Below, in pieces: positions 1 through 8,028 of a DNA stretch of 32,984 nucleotides. Positions within the stretch are counted from its first letter, which is position 1; each line of letters opens with the position of its first letter. The DNA is taken from assembly GCA_003599255.1 (NCBI GenBank), contig QZJF01000005.1:1-32984 (forward strand). Reading direction: 5' to 3'. The position numbers and the translations under genes are program-made. Below the pieces are notes generated by a model that worked only from the letters and a program-made list of their open reading frames with translations, did not search any database and was not told the DNA's origin. This DNA is from a candidate division WWE3 bacterium. GTDB lineage: Bacteria > Patescibacteriota > WWE3 > UBA101185 > UBA10185.

Positions 1-28
1 CTCGCGGCGTTTTGCTTTTATGCGGTAG

Positions 29-37
29 TGATATACT
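29..37 (+). promoter_or_regulatory. Extended -10 promoter of the GT-C gene
   Basis: TGA-TATACT fits an extended -10 (TGn plus hexamer), ending 8 nt before the ATG at 46. A transcript from it would have almost no 5' leader. No clear -35 is visible, which is normal for extended -10 promoters. This is an inference from sequence only. Confidence 0.5.
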
Positions 38-45
38 AAAAACAT

Positions 46-3000
46 ATGTTTCTTTCCCTTAAAGATAAGATTCTCAAGCCCCTTTTTATGCCCTTCCGAC
101 TTATACTTGAAGTTTTCAAATCAGCAAAAACTCTTTCTGTAAAATCGGTAATAGATTTTTTAATAAGCTTCTCAAAAAAGTACACTATAGCTTTATTGCT
201 TATTCTTATTTCTACTTTGGTATCTCTTAGAAATTACGATCCGGGCACATTTCTGACGGGGTGGGACACACTGCATCCGGAATTCAACATGAGGGAGTAC
301 TGGATAAGAATAATTGATGGGGTATGGCAGGAACACCAGGCATTGGGCTCCGTCGCTACCCAGGCGCATCCATCGGAAATTCCCAGAATGCTGATAATGT
401 CTTTCTTTAGCCTTTTTATGGCCATGGACCAGCTCCGATACGCGTATGCCTTTTTGATGCTCATTCTTGGACCCTTTGGTGTCTACGTTTTTCTGAAACA
501 AGTAATATTAAAAAATCTTTCATTCCGATCACGAGAAATAGGTGCATTCGCAGGAGGTATGTTGTATCTGCTAAATCTTGGAACGTTACAGCACTTTTAT
601 GTACCTCTCGAAATGTTTCTTACTCATTACGGATTTTTGGGGTTTGTGTTTTTGTATGGTTCCCTCTATTACGAAGAAGGCAAAAAAGCAGATTTATTCT
701 ACTTCCTTATCGTTTCGTTTTTTATGGCGTCACAGTCACATACGGCCACTCTTTTTTACGCATACGTACTAAACCTTATGATGTATTTCGGCCTTCTAAT
801 TTTGTATGACATGGTCAAGGGGATATGGACAAAGAGCCCGAGTATATTTTTTACCGGTTGGCACAGGGCGTTTATTTTGGGGATTTATACTCTTTTAATC
901 AACGCGTTTTGGTTGCTGCCTAACGGTTATTTCATTATCAAACATAGTGCCGAGATAAAAGAATCCAAAATACATCATCTTTTTTCTGAAGAGGCATTTC
1001 TACAAAACAAAGAATTCGGGCGGATAGAGGATGTGTCCATCTTGAAAAACTTTCTGTTTAACTGGGGAGAACACACAGGCAATCTTGAGTTTGGCCCCTT
1101 GCTGGACGAATGGAATACCCATCTAAAGCGGCCGGGTGTATTAATAATTGGATATAGCAGTTTTGCCTTGGTGTGTTTTGGGATGGTTTTGGCACTTCTT
1201 AGGAGGGAAAAATACGCTTTTCCATTGGTTGGGATTCTTGCCATATCAATGTTTTTTCTCTTCAATGTAAACCCGCCCCTGGGGTTTTTGTTCGTTTACC
1301 TGCAGAATAATTTTGAGATTTTCAAAGAGGCATTCAGGTTTCCGTTTACAAAGTTCTCAATTACTCTGATGTTTGCCTATGCATCATTTTTTGGGATATT
1401 TTTTGCATATTTGGGATTTCTTGTTCAAAGATTATTCAAAAAAACTTTTGTTGTATATCCATTGTACATAATATTGTACTCAATAATCATCTTTTCCCTT
1501 TTCTACTACATGAGACCGGCGGTTAACGGATACATGATAAGCCCGTCAATGCGGGTAAAAATACCTCAAAGATATTTTGAAATGTTTTCCTATTTGGGAC
1601 AACAAGAAGAATACGGAAGAGTAGCAAATTTACCCATTCATTCATTTTGGGGATGGGTATATTACAATTGGGATCCGTTTACTAAATTGGGTTACCAGGG
1701 AGCCGGTTTTCTATGGTTTGGAATCGATAAACCCCTTATGGACCGTGAGTTTGACAGGTGGAATTTGCTAAACGAGCAATATTATAGGGAGATGTCCCTT
1801 GCAGTATATTCTGAGGACATTGAATTTGTGGAAAGAATACTGGAAAAATACAAAATCAGGTGGGTTTTACTAGACGAAAGTGTTGTAGCGCCCGGTTCAG
1901 AGCAGATAGTACTATATTATCCTCAAATAAAAGCTTTATTGGGATCATCCGCCCAAATCAGCATGGAGAAAAATTTTGGGGATGGACTTGTCCTTTATAA
2001 ATATTCTCCGGAGCGTGAATACGCAGAAAAAGAGATTTTGGATAATTTCTCGTTTACAGGGGACTCAGTCTTTAAGGAGTACACGGATCCTATGTACAGT
2101 ATCTATGGAGACTATGTAAAGAGGGACAAGGAAAAGTACTTTCCGTATGTAGGTATAACGCATTTTGACGAGAGCATTCTTCCTCAGTTTGTTTCTTCCG
2201 ACAGGGAAAACACATATTTTACAAACAGGCTTGCTTTCTCAAAGATAACCGCCTCGGGAGTTTCTGATCTCTTCCAATATCATATTTTGTTGAAAAAGAG
2301 TGGGGACGAAGAAGGTCTATATCTGCGATTATCAGATGTCCCGGGATTTGTAGGTTCAGAAGACTTTGAGACATTACTTGAGGTCCAGGAGTTGCCTGAA
2401 AGCTTTATTTTGAGATTAAACAACAGCTTATTTCTGGTAAATACAGGGGATATAGGTATGGAAGAATATACAGAAATTGGGCTTATCGCCATTAATCCCT
2501 CCCGACAACTTGACCTGTCCTTGCTGACACCATCCATAGTAGAGTTAAAAAGTCTGGATTATCCCAAATTACTGGAAAGGTGCAGCGACACAGGGATAGG
2601 TTCCACGTATTCAATCGAATTTTTAGAAGACGGTTTTAAGATATTGGCAAAGGACATTAAAACCTGTCTGACTATGAGTTTTGAAGATCTGCTAATTAGC
2701 AGTGATTTCCAGTCTAATTCTATCCTGCTAAGCGCAGACGTGGAGGAAGCAGAGGCTCGAGCGGACATTTGCATTTTAGACAGCGTGACCGGTCTGTGTG
2801 TCAACCGGCCTTTAAATAGCGGATATACCGCGGCGGTGATAGATACAGCCCGTTTTAATAAGTACTTCCTTAGGTTTACGGTCAGTGGGATTTTGGAAAG
2901 CAAAGAAGTTGGTGTGACCTTCAGAAACCTGCGAATTAACAGCCTTTCTCCAATATTTGTTAATACATACGATGTAAGCAGTTTTACAAAAGTATCGGGT

Positions 3001-3735
3001 GAGTATTTCGGAAGACTGGTATTCAGAAAAGACTTAGACTACTCAGGAAATGTTACGGATTTGGGTTACAACCCAAGAATTTGTCAGACCGGTTATAGAA
3101 ATTTCAAGAACTCTTTTGTAAAGATTTTTGAGAACAGTATTTTATATGAATCTCATGGTGACTCCCTATGCGATTCATTCCAGTTCCCATTTGCTTCTCA
3201 TGCTTCCGGGTACATTCTGGAAGTCAAAGCCAGAAACATTGAGGGCATGCCTCTTAGGATATGCCTTACGAATGAGTATTCCAAAAGATGCGACCTTTAC
3301 GTAACACTGGGTACTGAAAAGGAATTTAATACTCATTACTTTTTGGTTCCTCCTATGGGAGAGGGGTCCGGCTATACAGTCAATTTCAGCAATATCGTTT
3401 TTGGCGAAGGGACCAGCATAAATGAGCTGGAATACATTTCTCTTACACCGTTTCCTTATAACCTTCTAAGGAATCTCCACGAGGAAGTTCCGCGTGCCTC
3501 AGGACAAAAACTTCTGGTGTTAAACCAGGCATATGAAGACGGGTGGACAGCTATGTGTGGCTTTTTCCCATGTAAGGCTCAGCATTCTATTGTAAATAAT
3601 TGGTCAAACGGGTGGATTTTTGAAACCGGCAATGTTCCCGAGGATGTAAAGATTATATTCTGGCCACAGTTGCTGGAATATTTTGGTCTTGTGCTTACAG
3701 CAGGTTCATTAATTTTGATAAGAAAGGTAAATTAA
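46..3735 (+). CDS. Large polytopic GT-C-like membrane protein (putative glycosyltransferase)
   Basis: This 1229-residue protein has a hydrophobic N-terminal half of about 500 residues with many membrane helices, a long extracytoplasmic C-terminal part of about 650 residues, and one last membrane helix near residues 1205-1225. The first outer loop (about residues 65-90, GWDTLHPEFN) is placed like the acidic first loop of GT-C glycosyltransferases. The C-terminal stretch with a 'DGWTA...NGWIFETG' pattern before the last helix resembles the end of YfhO/AftD-like proteins. The likely role is transfer of sugar from a lipid-linked donor to a surface polymer. The substrate cannot be told. It is followed after 3 nt by galE, so the two are probably co-transcribed and both serve surface glycans. 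The fold assignment is inferred; the membrane topology is visible directly. Confidence 0.6.
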   Translation: MFLSLKDKILKPLFMPFRLILEVFKSAKTLSVKSVIDFLISFSKKYTIALLLILISTLVSLRNYDPGTFLTGWDTLHPEFNMREYWIRIIDGVWQEHQALGSVATQAHPSEIPRMLIMSFFSLFMAMDQLRYAYAFLMLILGPFGVYVFLKQVILKNLSFRSREIGAFAGGMLYLLNLGTLQHFYVPLEMFLTHYGFLGFVFLYGSLYYEEGKKADLFYFLIVSFFMASQSHTATLFYAYVLNLMMYFGLLILYDMVKGIWTKSPSIFFTGWHRAFILGIYTLLINAFWLLPNGYFIIKHSAEIKESKIHHLFSEEAFLQNKEFGRIEDVSILKNFLFNWGEHTGNLEFGPLLDEWNTHLKRPGVLIIGYSSFALVCFGMVLALLRREKYAFPLVGILAISMFFLFNVNPPLGFLFVYLQNNFEIFKEAFRFPFTKFSITLMFAYASFFGIFFAYLGFLVQRLFKKTFVVYPLYIILYSIIIFSLFYYMRPAVNGYMISPSMRVKIPQRYFEMFSYLGQQEEYGRVANLPIHSFWGWVYYNWDPFTKLGYQGAGFLWFGIDKPLMDREFDRWNLLNEQYYREMSLAVYSEDIEFVERILEKYKIRWVLLDESVVAPGSEQIVLYYPQIKALLGSSAQISMEKNFGDGLVLYKYSPEREYAEKEILDNFSFTGDSVFKEYTDPMYSIYGDYVKRDKEKYFPYVGITHFDESILPQFVSSDRENTYFTNRLAFSKITASGVSDLFQYHILLKKSGDEEGLYLRLSDVPGFVGSEDFETLLEVQELPESFILRLNNSLFLVNTGDIGMEEYTEIGLIAINPSRQLDLSLLTPSIVELKSLDYPKLLERCSDTGIGSTYSIEFLEDGFKILAKDIKTCLTMSFEDLLISSDFQSNSILLSADVEEAEARADICILDSVTGLCVNRPLNSGYTAAVIDTARFNKYFLRFTVSGILESKEVGVTFRNLRINSLSPIFVNTYDVSSFTKVSGEYFGRLVFRKDLDYSGNVTDLGYNPRICQTGYRNFKNSFVKIFENSILYESHGDSLCDSFQFPFASHASGYILEVKARNIEGMPLRICLTNEYSKRCDLYVTLGTEKEFNTHYFLVPPMGEGSGYTVNFSNIVFGEGTSINELEYISLTPFPYNLLRNLHEEVPRASGQKLLVLNQAYEDGWTAMCGFFPCKAQHSIVNNWSNGWIFETGNVPEDVKIIFWPQLLEYFGLVLTAGSLILIRKVN

Positions 3736-3738
3736 ATC

Positions 3739-4749
3739 ATGACAAGCAAGAAACCTGTGCTTATTACCGGGGGAGCGGGCTATATTGGCAGTCACGCAGC
3801 AAAGCTCTTTTTGGAAAAGGGTCATAAAGTAGTTATTTTGGACAATTTGTTTAGGGGATATCAAGGTGCGATTGATGTCCTTAAGAAATACGGTGATGTT
3901 GATTTTCATAAGATTGATCTTAGAAATTCAGAAGAAGTGGATGCATTATTTGACCAATATGAATTTGATTCCGTTCTTCATTTCGCAGCCCTGTGTCTTG
4001 TGAGCGAATCTATGGAAAAGCCTGAAGAATATTTTAAGAACAATGTCTACGGGTCATTGAATCTTTTTGAGGCAATGAGGCATCACAACGTTAGAAATCT
4101 TGTTTTTTCTTCTACCTGTGCTGTTTACGGCGAGTCTGAATATCTTCCGTTGGACGAGAAGCACCCGAAAAATCCTACGAATTCATATGGTGAGTCAAAG
4201 CTGATAGTGGAACAGATGTTGAAATGGTACGACAGGGTTCACGATTTTAGACATGTGACTTTTAGGTATTTTAATGTGTGCGGGGCCGCGCCGGACGGGA
4301 CAATAGGAGACAGCAAAAGACCCTCGGTCCTGTTAGTTCAAAATGCTGTCAGAGGTGCCTTGGGAATCGAAGATTTCAAACTCACCTGCCCAAAAGTTGA
4401 AACACCGGATGGTACGCCAATAAGGGATTATGTTGACGTAAATGATCTTGTGGAGGCACACTTTCTTGCATACGAATATTTACTGAACGGTGGTAGCAGC
4501 GATGCTCTTAATCTTGGGAGCGGTAACGGCATATCCGTTTTAGAAATTATCTCTCAGGTAGAAAATATACTTGGTACTAAGATAGAGGTAAATCATGGAG
4601 TGGCCAGAAAGGGTGAATATGCTAAGGTTTATGCTTCATACAACAGGGCCAAAGAAAAGCTTGGGTGGAATCCGAAATTAAGTCTTAAGGACAGCGTTAA
4701 TGCTTTGGTTGCTTGGTATAGGGACCACCCCCGGGGATACGACGCCTGA
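3739..4749 (+). CDS. galE: UDP-glucose 4-epimerase
   Basis: GalE interconverts UDP-glucose and UDP-galactose with bound NAD in the cytoplasm. The 336-residue length is normal for the family. The N-terminal Rossmann signature TGGAGYIGSHAAKLF (about residues 10-24) is intact. The catalytic Ser/Thr-Tyr-Lys set appears as SSTCAVYGE and YGESK (about residue 150). The motif RYFNVCGAAPDG and the C-terminal LGWNPKLSLKD are typical of extended SDR epimerases. It starts 3 nt after the GT-C gene stop, so it is probably translated from the same message and supplies UDP-galactose for surface glycans. Related SDR epimerases (for example UDP-GlcNAc 4-epimerase) cannot be ruled out by eye, but the GalE call is strong. 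Confidence 0.92.
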   Translation: MTSKKPVLITGGAGYIGSHAAKLFLEKGHKVVILDNLFRGYQGAIDVLKKYGDVDFHKIDLRNSEEVDALFDQYEFDSVLHFAALCLVSESMEKPEEYFKNNVYGSLNLFEAMRHHNVRNLVFSSTCAVYGESEYLPLDEKHPKNPTNSYGESKLIVEQMLKWYDRVHDFRHVTFRYFNVCGAAPDGTIGDSKRPSVLLVQNAVRGALGIEDFKLTCPKVETPDGTPIRDYVDVNDLVEAHFLAYEYLLNGGSSDALNLGSGNGISVLEIISQVENILGTKIEVNHGVARKGEYAKVYASYNRAKEKLGWNPKLSLKDSVNALVAWYRDHPRGYDA

Positions 4750-4785
4750 TTTTATATAGGTCCAGACACCGACTGCCCTATAGTG

Positions 4786-4814
4786 TTGACAAAAATCCCG
4801 CTATGAGATATAAT
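4786..4814 (+). promoter_or_regulatory. Consensus sigma70-type promoter of the LPXTG gene
   Basis: TTGACA (4786-4791) and TATAAT (4809-4814) are both perfect consensus hexamers separated by exactly 17 nt. The predicted start is near 4821. This is the best vegetative promoter in the window and suggests strong constitutive expression of the surface protein and possibly the sortase. Confidence 0.9.
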
Positions 4815-4822
4815 CTTACGCG

Positions 4823-4860
4823 TAAAGGTTTAGTAACCTTTATTGTTGTTAATACAACAA
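4823..4860 (+). promoter_or_regulatory. Two back-to-back hairpins at the mRNA 5' end
   Basis: Directly after the predicted start lie two perfect stem-loops. The first is 8 bp (4823-4830 with 4835-4842, loop TAGT). The second is 7 bp (4843-4849 with 4854-4860, loop TAAT). They abut each other. Structured 5' ends commonly protect mRNAs from 5'-dependent decay. The rest of the leader (4861-4933) shows a GAGAGGAG at 4905-4912, too far (21 nt) from the ATG to be an ordinary ribosome site. Confidence 0.65.
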
Positions 4861-4933
4861 ATAGTTTCCTGCCAAAGCCTAATATCCTTGCTGTTCTTGA
4901 ATGTGAGAGGAGTACAGGTATTAGCCTTAAAAA

Positions 4934-5614
4934 ATGAACTTATTTAACAAAGGTTTGAAAAACTTAATATTCGCTTCTGTCTTGGCAGCTATGTTTGCTT
5001 TCTTTCCTGTTGCTGTTTACGCTGAAGATTGTGATAAGACTTACGGTGGAGGAGAAGTTTGCATAGTTAACAAAAGCTTTAAGATCAGAAAATGGGTTAA
5101 GCTTGAAGGAGACAGCAATTGGAAAGAGGAAGTAACCATTGATCTTAACGACGATGATGAGAACGATAAAGAGATAATCTTTAAGATCGAAGTTGAGAAC
5201 AATGTTGAAAGTGACGATATGGATGTCGACGATTTCGAGTTTGATGATATGGAAATGAAAGACATTCTACCTGATGAATTTAAGCTTGACGATGATAGTG
5301 AAGATGATCTTGAAGAAGAATGGGATAACTTCAAGGCCGGTGATGAGGAAACTTTCTATATCACCGTGAAGTTAAGAGACAGTGAAAAAGACAGAGAAGG
5401 TACATTTCATAAATGTGCCATCAACAAGGCCGAAGTCTACTATGACGGAGAATTTGAAGGTGCCGATGACGCATCCGTATGCTGGAAGAGAGGCGAAGAA
5501 GAGGAAGAAATTAAAGAGCTTCCTAAAACAGGAACTCCTCTTTCAGCCGGTGTCACAGGTTTAGGATTAGTAGCACTTGGTACTCTGATAAAAAAGAGTA
5601 AGAAATTAAAGTAA
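4934..5614 (+). CDS. Acidic LPXTG-anchored surface protein
   Basis: This 226-residue exported protein has a signal peptide (basic start, hydrophobic residues 10-28, likely cleavage after VYA at about residue 30). The middle is strongly acidic, with runs of Asp and Glu between residues 70 and 130. The C-terminus is a textbook sortase signal: LPKTG at 196-200, a hydrophobic stretch, then a KKSKKLK tail. The region around residues 160-182 (NKAEVYYDGEFEGADDASV) resembles a DUF11-type beta-sandwich domain. Four Cys in the mature part could form disulfides. The sortase encoded just downstream is the obvious anchoring enzyme. The Asp-rich region could bind Ca2+ or act as a charged spacer; the function is unknown. 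Confidence 0.85.
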   Translation: MNLFNKGLKNLIFASVLAAMFAFFPVAVYAEDCDKTYGGGEVCIVNKSFKIRKWVKLEGDSNWKEEVTIDLNDDDENDKEIIFKIEVENNVESDDMDVDDFEFDDMEMKDILPDEFKLDDDSEDDLEEEWDNFKAGDEETFYITVKLRDSEKDREGTFHKCAINKAEVYYDGEFEGADDASVCWKRGEEEEEIKELPKTGTPLSAGVTGLGLVALGTLIKKSKKLK

Positions 5615-5622
5615 CTTTTAGA

Positions 5623-5653
5623 CCCAGTCCAAAAGCTTGTCTTTTGGACTGGG
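5623..5653 (+). terminator. Perfect 13-bp hairpin after the LPXTG gene
   Basis: The arms 5623-5635 and 5641-5653 are perfectly complementary around a 5-nt loop (CTTGT). No U-tract follows, so it is not a standard intrinsic terminator. It may protect the 3' end of the surface-protein mRNA or act together with the next hairpin. It begins 8 nt after the stop codon. Confidence 0.7.
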
Positions 5654-5657
5654 GATA

Positions 5658-5695
5658 GAATGGTTGGGTTTGGCCCCCGCCTTACGCGACCATTC
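5658..5695 (+). repeat. Second intergenic hairpin (GAATGGT arms)
   Basis: GAATGGT (5658-5664) pairs with ACCATTC (5689-5695), extendable to 9 bp with one G-U pair, enclosing a GC-rich loop. A short T-containing stretch follows. Together with the preceding hairpin it may attenuate read-through into the sortase gene at 5742. Confidence 0.45.
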
Positions 5696-5741
5696 TGTTT
5701 CCGGTCCAAGGGCAGTTAGTATTTACCGATAACGAAATCTC

Positions 5742-6479
5742 ATGAATAACAAAATGCGCCTGCGCTACAGAATAGAATATGTGTTAGATAAATTAATTCT
5801 TGATAAGAGAGTCGGCCTGGCTGTAGCCGTACTTTCCCCTCTGTTTTTTATGGGAAGCGCCCTGTATTTAAGTGGCTATGCCAAGTATGTGGGAATTGAT
5901 AACAAGTTTGGGGAAATAGTCTCCTTCATATCCAAAAGTGATAAGAACCAGGCATCACCGGAAAATACCGAAGATCCTCAGTCAGGGGAAGTTAAATCAG
6001 CATTTGAAGAGGCGTTGAAGCCTATTTACACTGCTCCTTCCCGATTATTTACCGATGACGGGAAAATAGATGTGGAGTTGATTGAAGTTGGTGTAGATGA
6101 CACAGGTATGCTTGTTTCTCCTAAAGATTGGAACAAGGGCGGGTGGTTTAGATCCGGGTCCCGTCCAGGAGAGACCGGAAACCTGATAATTAATGCCCAC
6201 TACGACAACAACTATGCTCAGCCTGCTGCATTTTGGGAGTTGAAAAATGTTAAGGTAGATGATAAATTGACTGTGTTAGATAAGTTTGGAAAGAGTTATA
6301 CTTATGTCGTTAGCGAGTCTTTCCTTGTGGATATAAATGACCCCAATAGACTACAGATTTTTGAAAACGCAGAAAATAACTCTACTATGACCTTAATAAC
6401 ATGCGGAGGCGTATGGTTGCCGGGACAATCTACTTATAACAAGAGGCTTGTTGTTAAAGGGATACTTCTGACCGATTAG
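5742..6479 (+). CDS. Sortase, class F-like
   Basis: This membrane-anchored transpeptidase cleaves an LPXTG signal and joins the protein to a surface nucleophile. It has 245 residues, one N-terminal membrane helix (about 24-46), an acidic linker, and the sortase beta-barrel from about residue 108. The catalytic residues are visible: His153 in INAHYDN, Cys221 in TLITCGG, and Arg235 in NKRLVVKG. The TLITCGG form is typical of class F sortases. It directly follows the LPXTG protein, so the two are a likely enzyme-substrate pair. The hairpins between the genes may set the ratio of substrate to enzyme. The class assignment is by motif only. Confidence 0.88.
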   Translation: MNNKMRLRYRIEYVLDKLILDKRVGLAVAVLSPLFFMGSALYLSGYAKYVGIDNKFGEIVSFISKSDKNQASPENTEDPQSGEVKSAFEEALKPIYTAPSRLFTDDGKIDVELIEVGVDDTGMLVSPKDWNKGGWFRSGSRPGETGNLIINAHYDNNYAQPAAFWELKNVKVDDKLTVLDKFGKSYTYVVSESFLVDINDPNRLQIFENAENNSTMTLITCGGVWLPGQSTYNKRLVVKGILLTD

Positions 6480-6552
6480 TTCAAGAATTTTGAAGTTGGG
6501 AGGTAGCACGGGGCAGTGGCTATCTCCCATCTTTAGAATTTTTGAATTCTAA
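6480..6552 (+). terminator. Tandem hairpins between sortase and rho
   Basis: Three inverted repeats follow one another: a small TTCAA/TTGAA stem (6480-6495), an 11-bp stem with one G-U pair (6497-6507 with 6519-6529, loop of 11 nt), and a perfect 8-bp stem (6533-6540 with 6545-6552, loop TTTG). None has a long U-tract. They may terminate the sortase transcript, or form part of a rho leader. I see no convincing SD sequence before rho in the remaining stretch to 6646. Confidence 0.5.
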
Positions 6553-6646
6553 GTACTTTCATTTTCTTCGTTGTGATAGCAAGTACCCGAAGGTAAATGT
6601 AGTATCAAATGCCTACTAGTATATATTTCATAATTGGTAACAAAAT

Positions 6647-7960
6647 ATGCCTCTAAAAAAACAAAAAGATGAAGAAGTAGTAAATTCCTCACAGCATGAT
6701 GCTCCGATGTCCGAACCCCCTAAACCGCAAAAGACTGCTAATAGAACAAGGAGAACCGGTTATGGCAAAGAGTACGATACAAGTGCCGGAAGCTCATATT
6801 CTAATAACAGTGGCTACTCAAATGGTGAGTCCTCATATTACAATGGCGAAGTGATCGGGATTAAAGGCATGTTGGAGGTGTTGCCTGATTATGGTGTTAT
6901 CAGACAGGAAAATAATGTCGACGCCGATTTACCAAAGGATGTTTATATAAGCCAATCGCAGATAAGAAGATTTAACTTGAGAATGGGTGATTCGATTACC
7001 GGTTTCGCACGTCCTCCAAAAGAAGGTGAAAGATATCTGTCGCTTTTAAGAGTCGAATCGGTTGCCGGAATGGACCCTGAAGAAGCCAGAAAAAGGCCGA
7101 TTTTTTCGAAACTTACTCCGATTTTTCCTAACGAATGGCTTAAATTGGAAACTGAGCCCGGGATTATTTCAACCAGATTAATTGACCTTATCGCACCTAT
7201 AGGACGCGGACAGCGCGCATTAATAGTAGCTCCTCCTAAGGCCGGTAAAACATGGTTATTGAAGGATATTGCAAATGGTATCACTACAAATTATCCCGAT
7301 GTCGTCTTGTTGGTTGCTCTAATCGGCGAAAGACCCGAAGAAGTAACTCACTTCAGCAGGAGTGTACAGGGAGAGGTATTTGCAAGCAACTTTGACGAAA
7401 AGGCTGATGAACAGACAAGAATTTCGGAAATATGTCTGGAACACGCAAAAAGACTAGCCGAATCAGGAAAAGACGTAGTTATACTAATGGATTCAATTAC
7501 AAGATTGGCGCGTGCCTATAACATGGTTGCACCTCCTTCCGGAAGAACACTGACAGGAGGATTTGATCCGGCAGCTTTATATCCTGCAAAGCACTTTTTT
7601 GGAGCCGCTCGTAACTTTGAAGAGGGTGGAAGTTTAACAATTGTTGCGACTGCCCTTGTTGATACCGGTTCCCGTATGGACGACGTAATCTTCGAGGAAT
7701 TTAAGGGTACGGGCAATATGGAACTTAGGTTGGACAGATCCCTTGCGGAAAGAAGGATTTACCCTTCCATTGATATAAAAGCCAGCGGAACTAGACACGA
7801 GGAATATCTGTTGGATAAGCTTGAACTTGAAAAAGTCTTTAGGCTCAGACGCATGGTTGATCTGCTTGATGACAGAGATTCAACTGAACTCGTTATTGAC
7901 CGACTGAAAAAGACTAAAAGCAACAAGGAATTCCTTGATAATCTGCACAAAAGTCAGTAG
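6647..7960 (+). CDS. rho: Transcription termination factor Rho
   Basis: Rho is a hexameric RNA-dependent ATPase that ends transcription. The 437-residue length is close to the usual 420. Residues 1-66 are a low-complexity Ser/Tyr/Asn/Gly and charged tail in place of a normal helical Rho_N domain. The RNA-binding OB fold follows (about 67-140, [13 protein letters not shown]). The ATPase core has Walker A APPKAGKT (195-202), Walker B VVILMDS (277-283), the Q-loop/R-loop region, and [20 protein letters not shown]. The gene stands alone between two leader-like intergenic regions, and its 5' region is hairpin-rich. Identity is certain from the core motifs. Confidence 0.97.
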   Translation: MPLKKQKDEEVVNSSQHDAPMSEPPKPQKTANRTRRTGYGKEYDTSAGSSYSNNSGYSNGESSYYNGEVIGIKGMLEVLPDYGVIRQENNVDADLPKDVYISQSQIRRFNLRMGDSITGFARPPKEGERYLSLLRVESVAGMDPEEARKRPIFSKLTPIFPNEWLKLETEPGIISTRLIDLIAPIGRGQRALIVAPPKAGKTWLLKDIANGITTNYPDVVLLVALIGERPEEVTHFSRSVQGEVFASNFDEKADEQTRISEICLEHAKRLAESGKDVVILMDSITRLARAYNMVAPPSGRTLTGGFDPAALYPAKHFFGAARNFEEGGSLTIVATALVDTGSRMDDVIFEEFKGTGNMELRLDRSLAERRIYPSIDIKASGTRHEEYLLDKLELEKVFRLRRMVDLLDDRDSTELVIDRLKKTKSNKEFLDNLHKSQ

Positions 7961-7969
7961 GTTTGAGTT

Positions 7970-7998
7970 TTGTTAATTTCCCCATATGCTGATAAAAT
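7970..7998 (+). promoter_or_regulatory. Promoter of the LysM/M23 peptidase gene
   Basis: TTGTTA (7970-7975) and TAAAAT (7993-7998) are 17 nt apart. The predicted start is near 8005, giving a leader of about 24 nt without a clear SD. Confidence 0.55.
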
Positions 7999-8028
7999 AA
8001 GCCGATCGGAATAACTAATTTTGGCTAT

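Noticed and set aside
5041-5334. Ser-rich 97-residue frame on the minus strand
   Set aside because: It is the reverse complement of the Asp/Glu-rich codons of the LPXTG protein; the low-complexity Ser run is an artefact.
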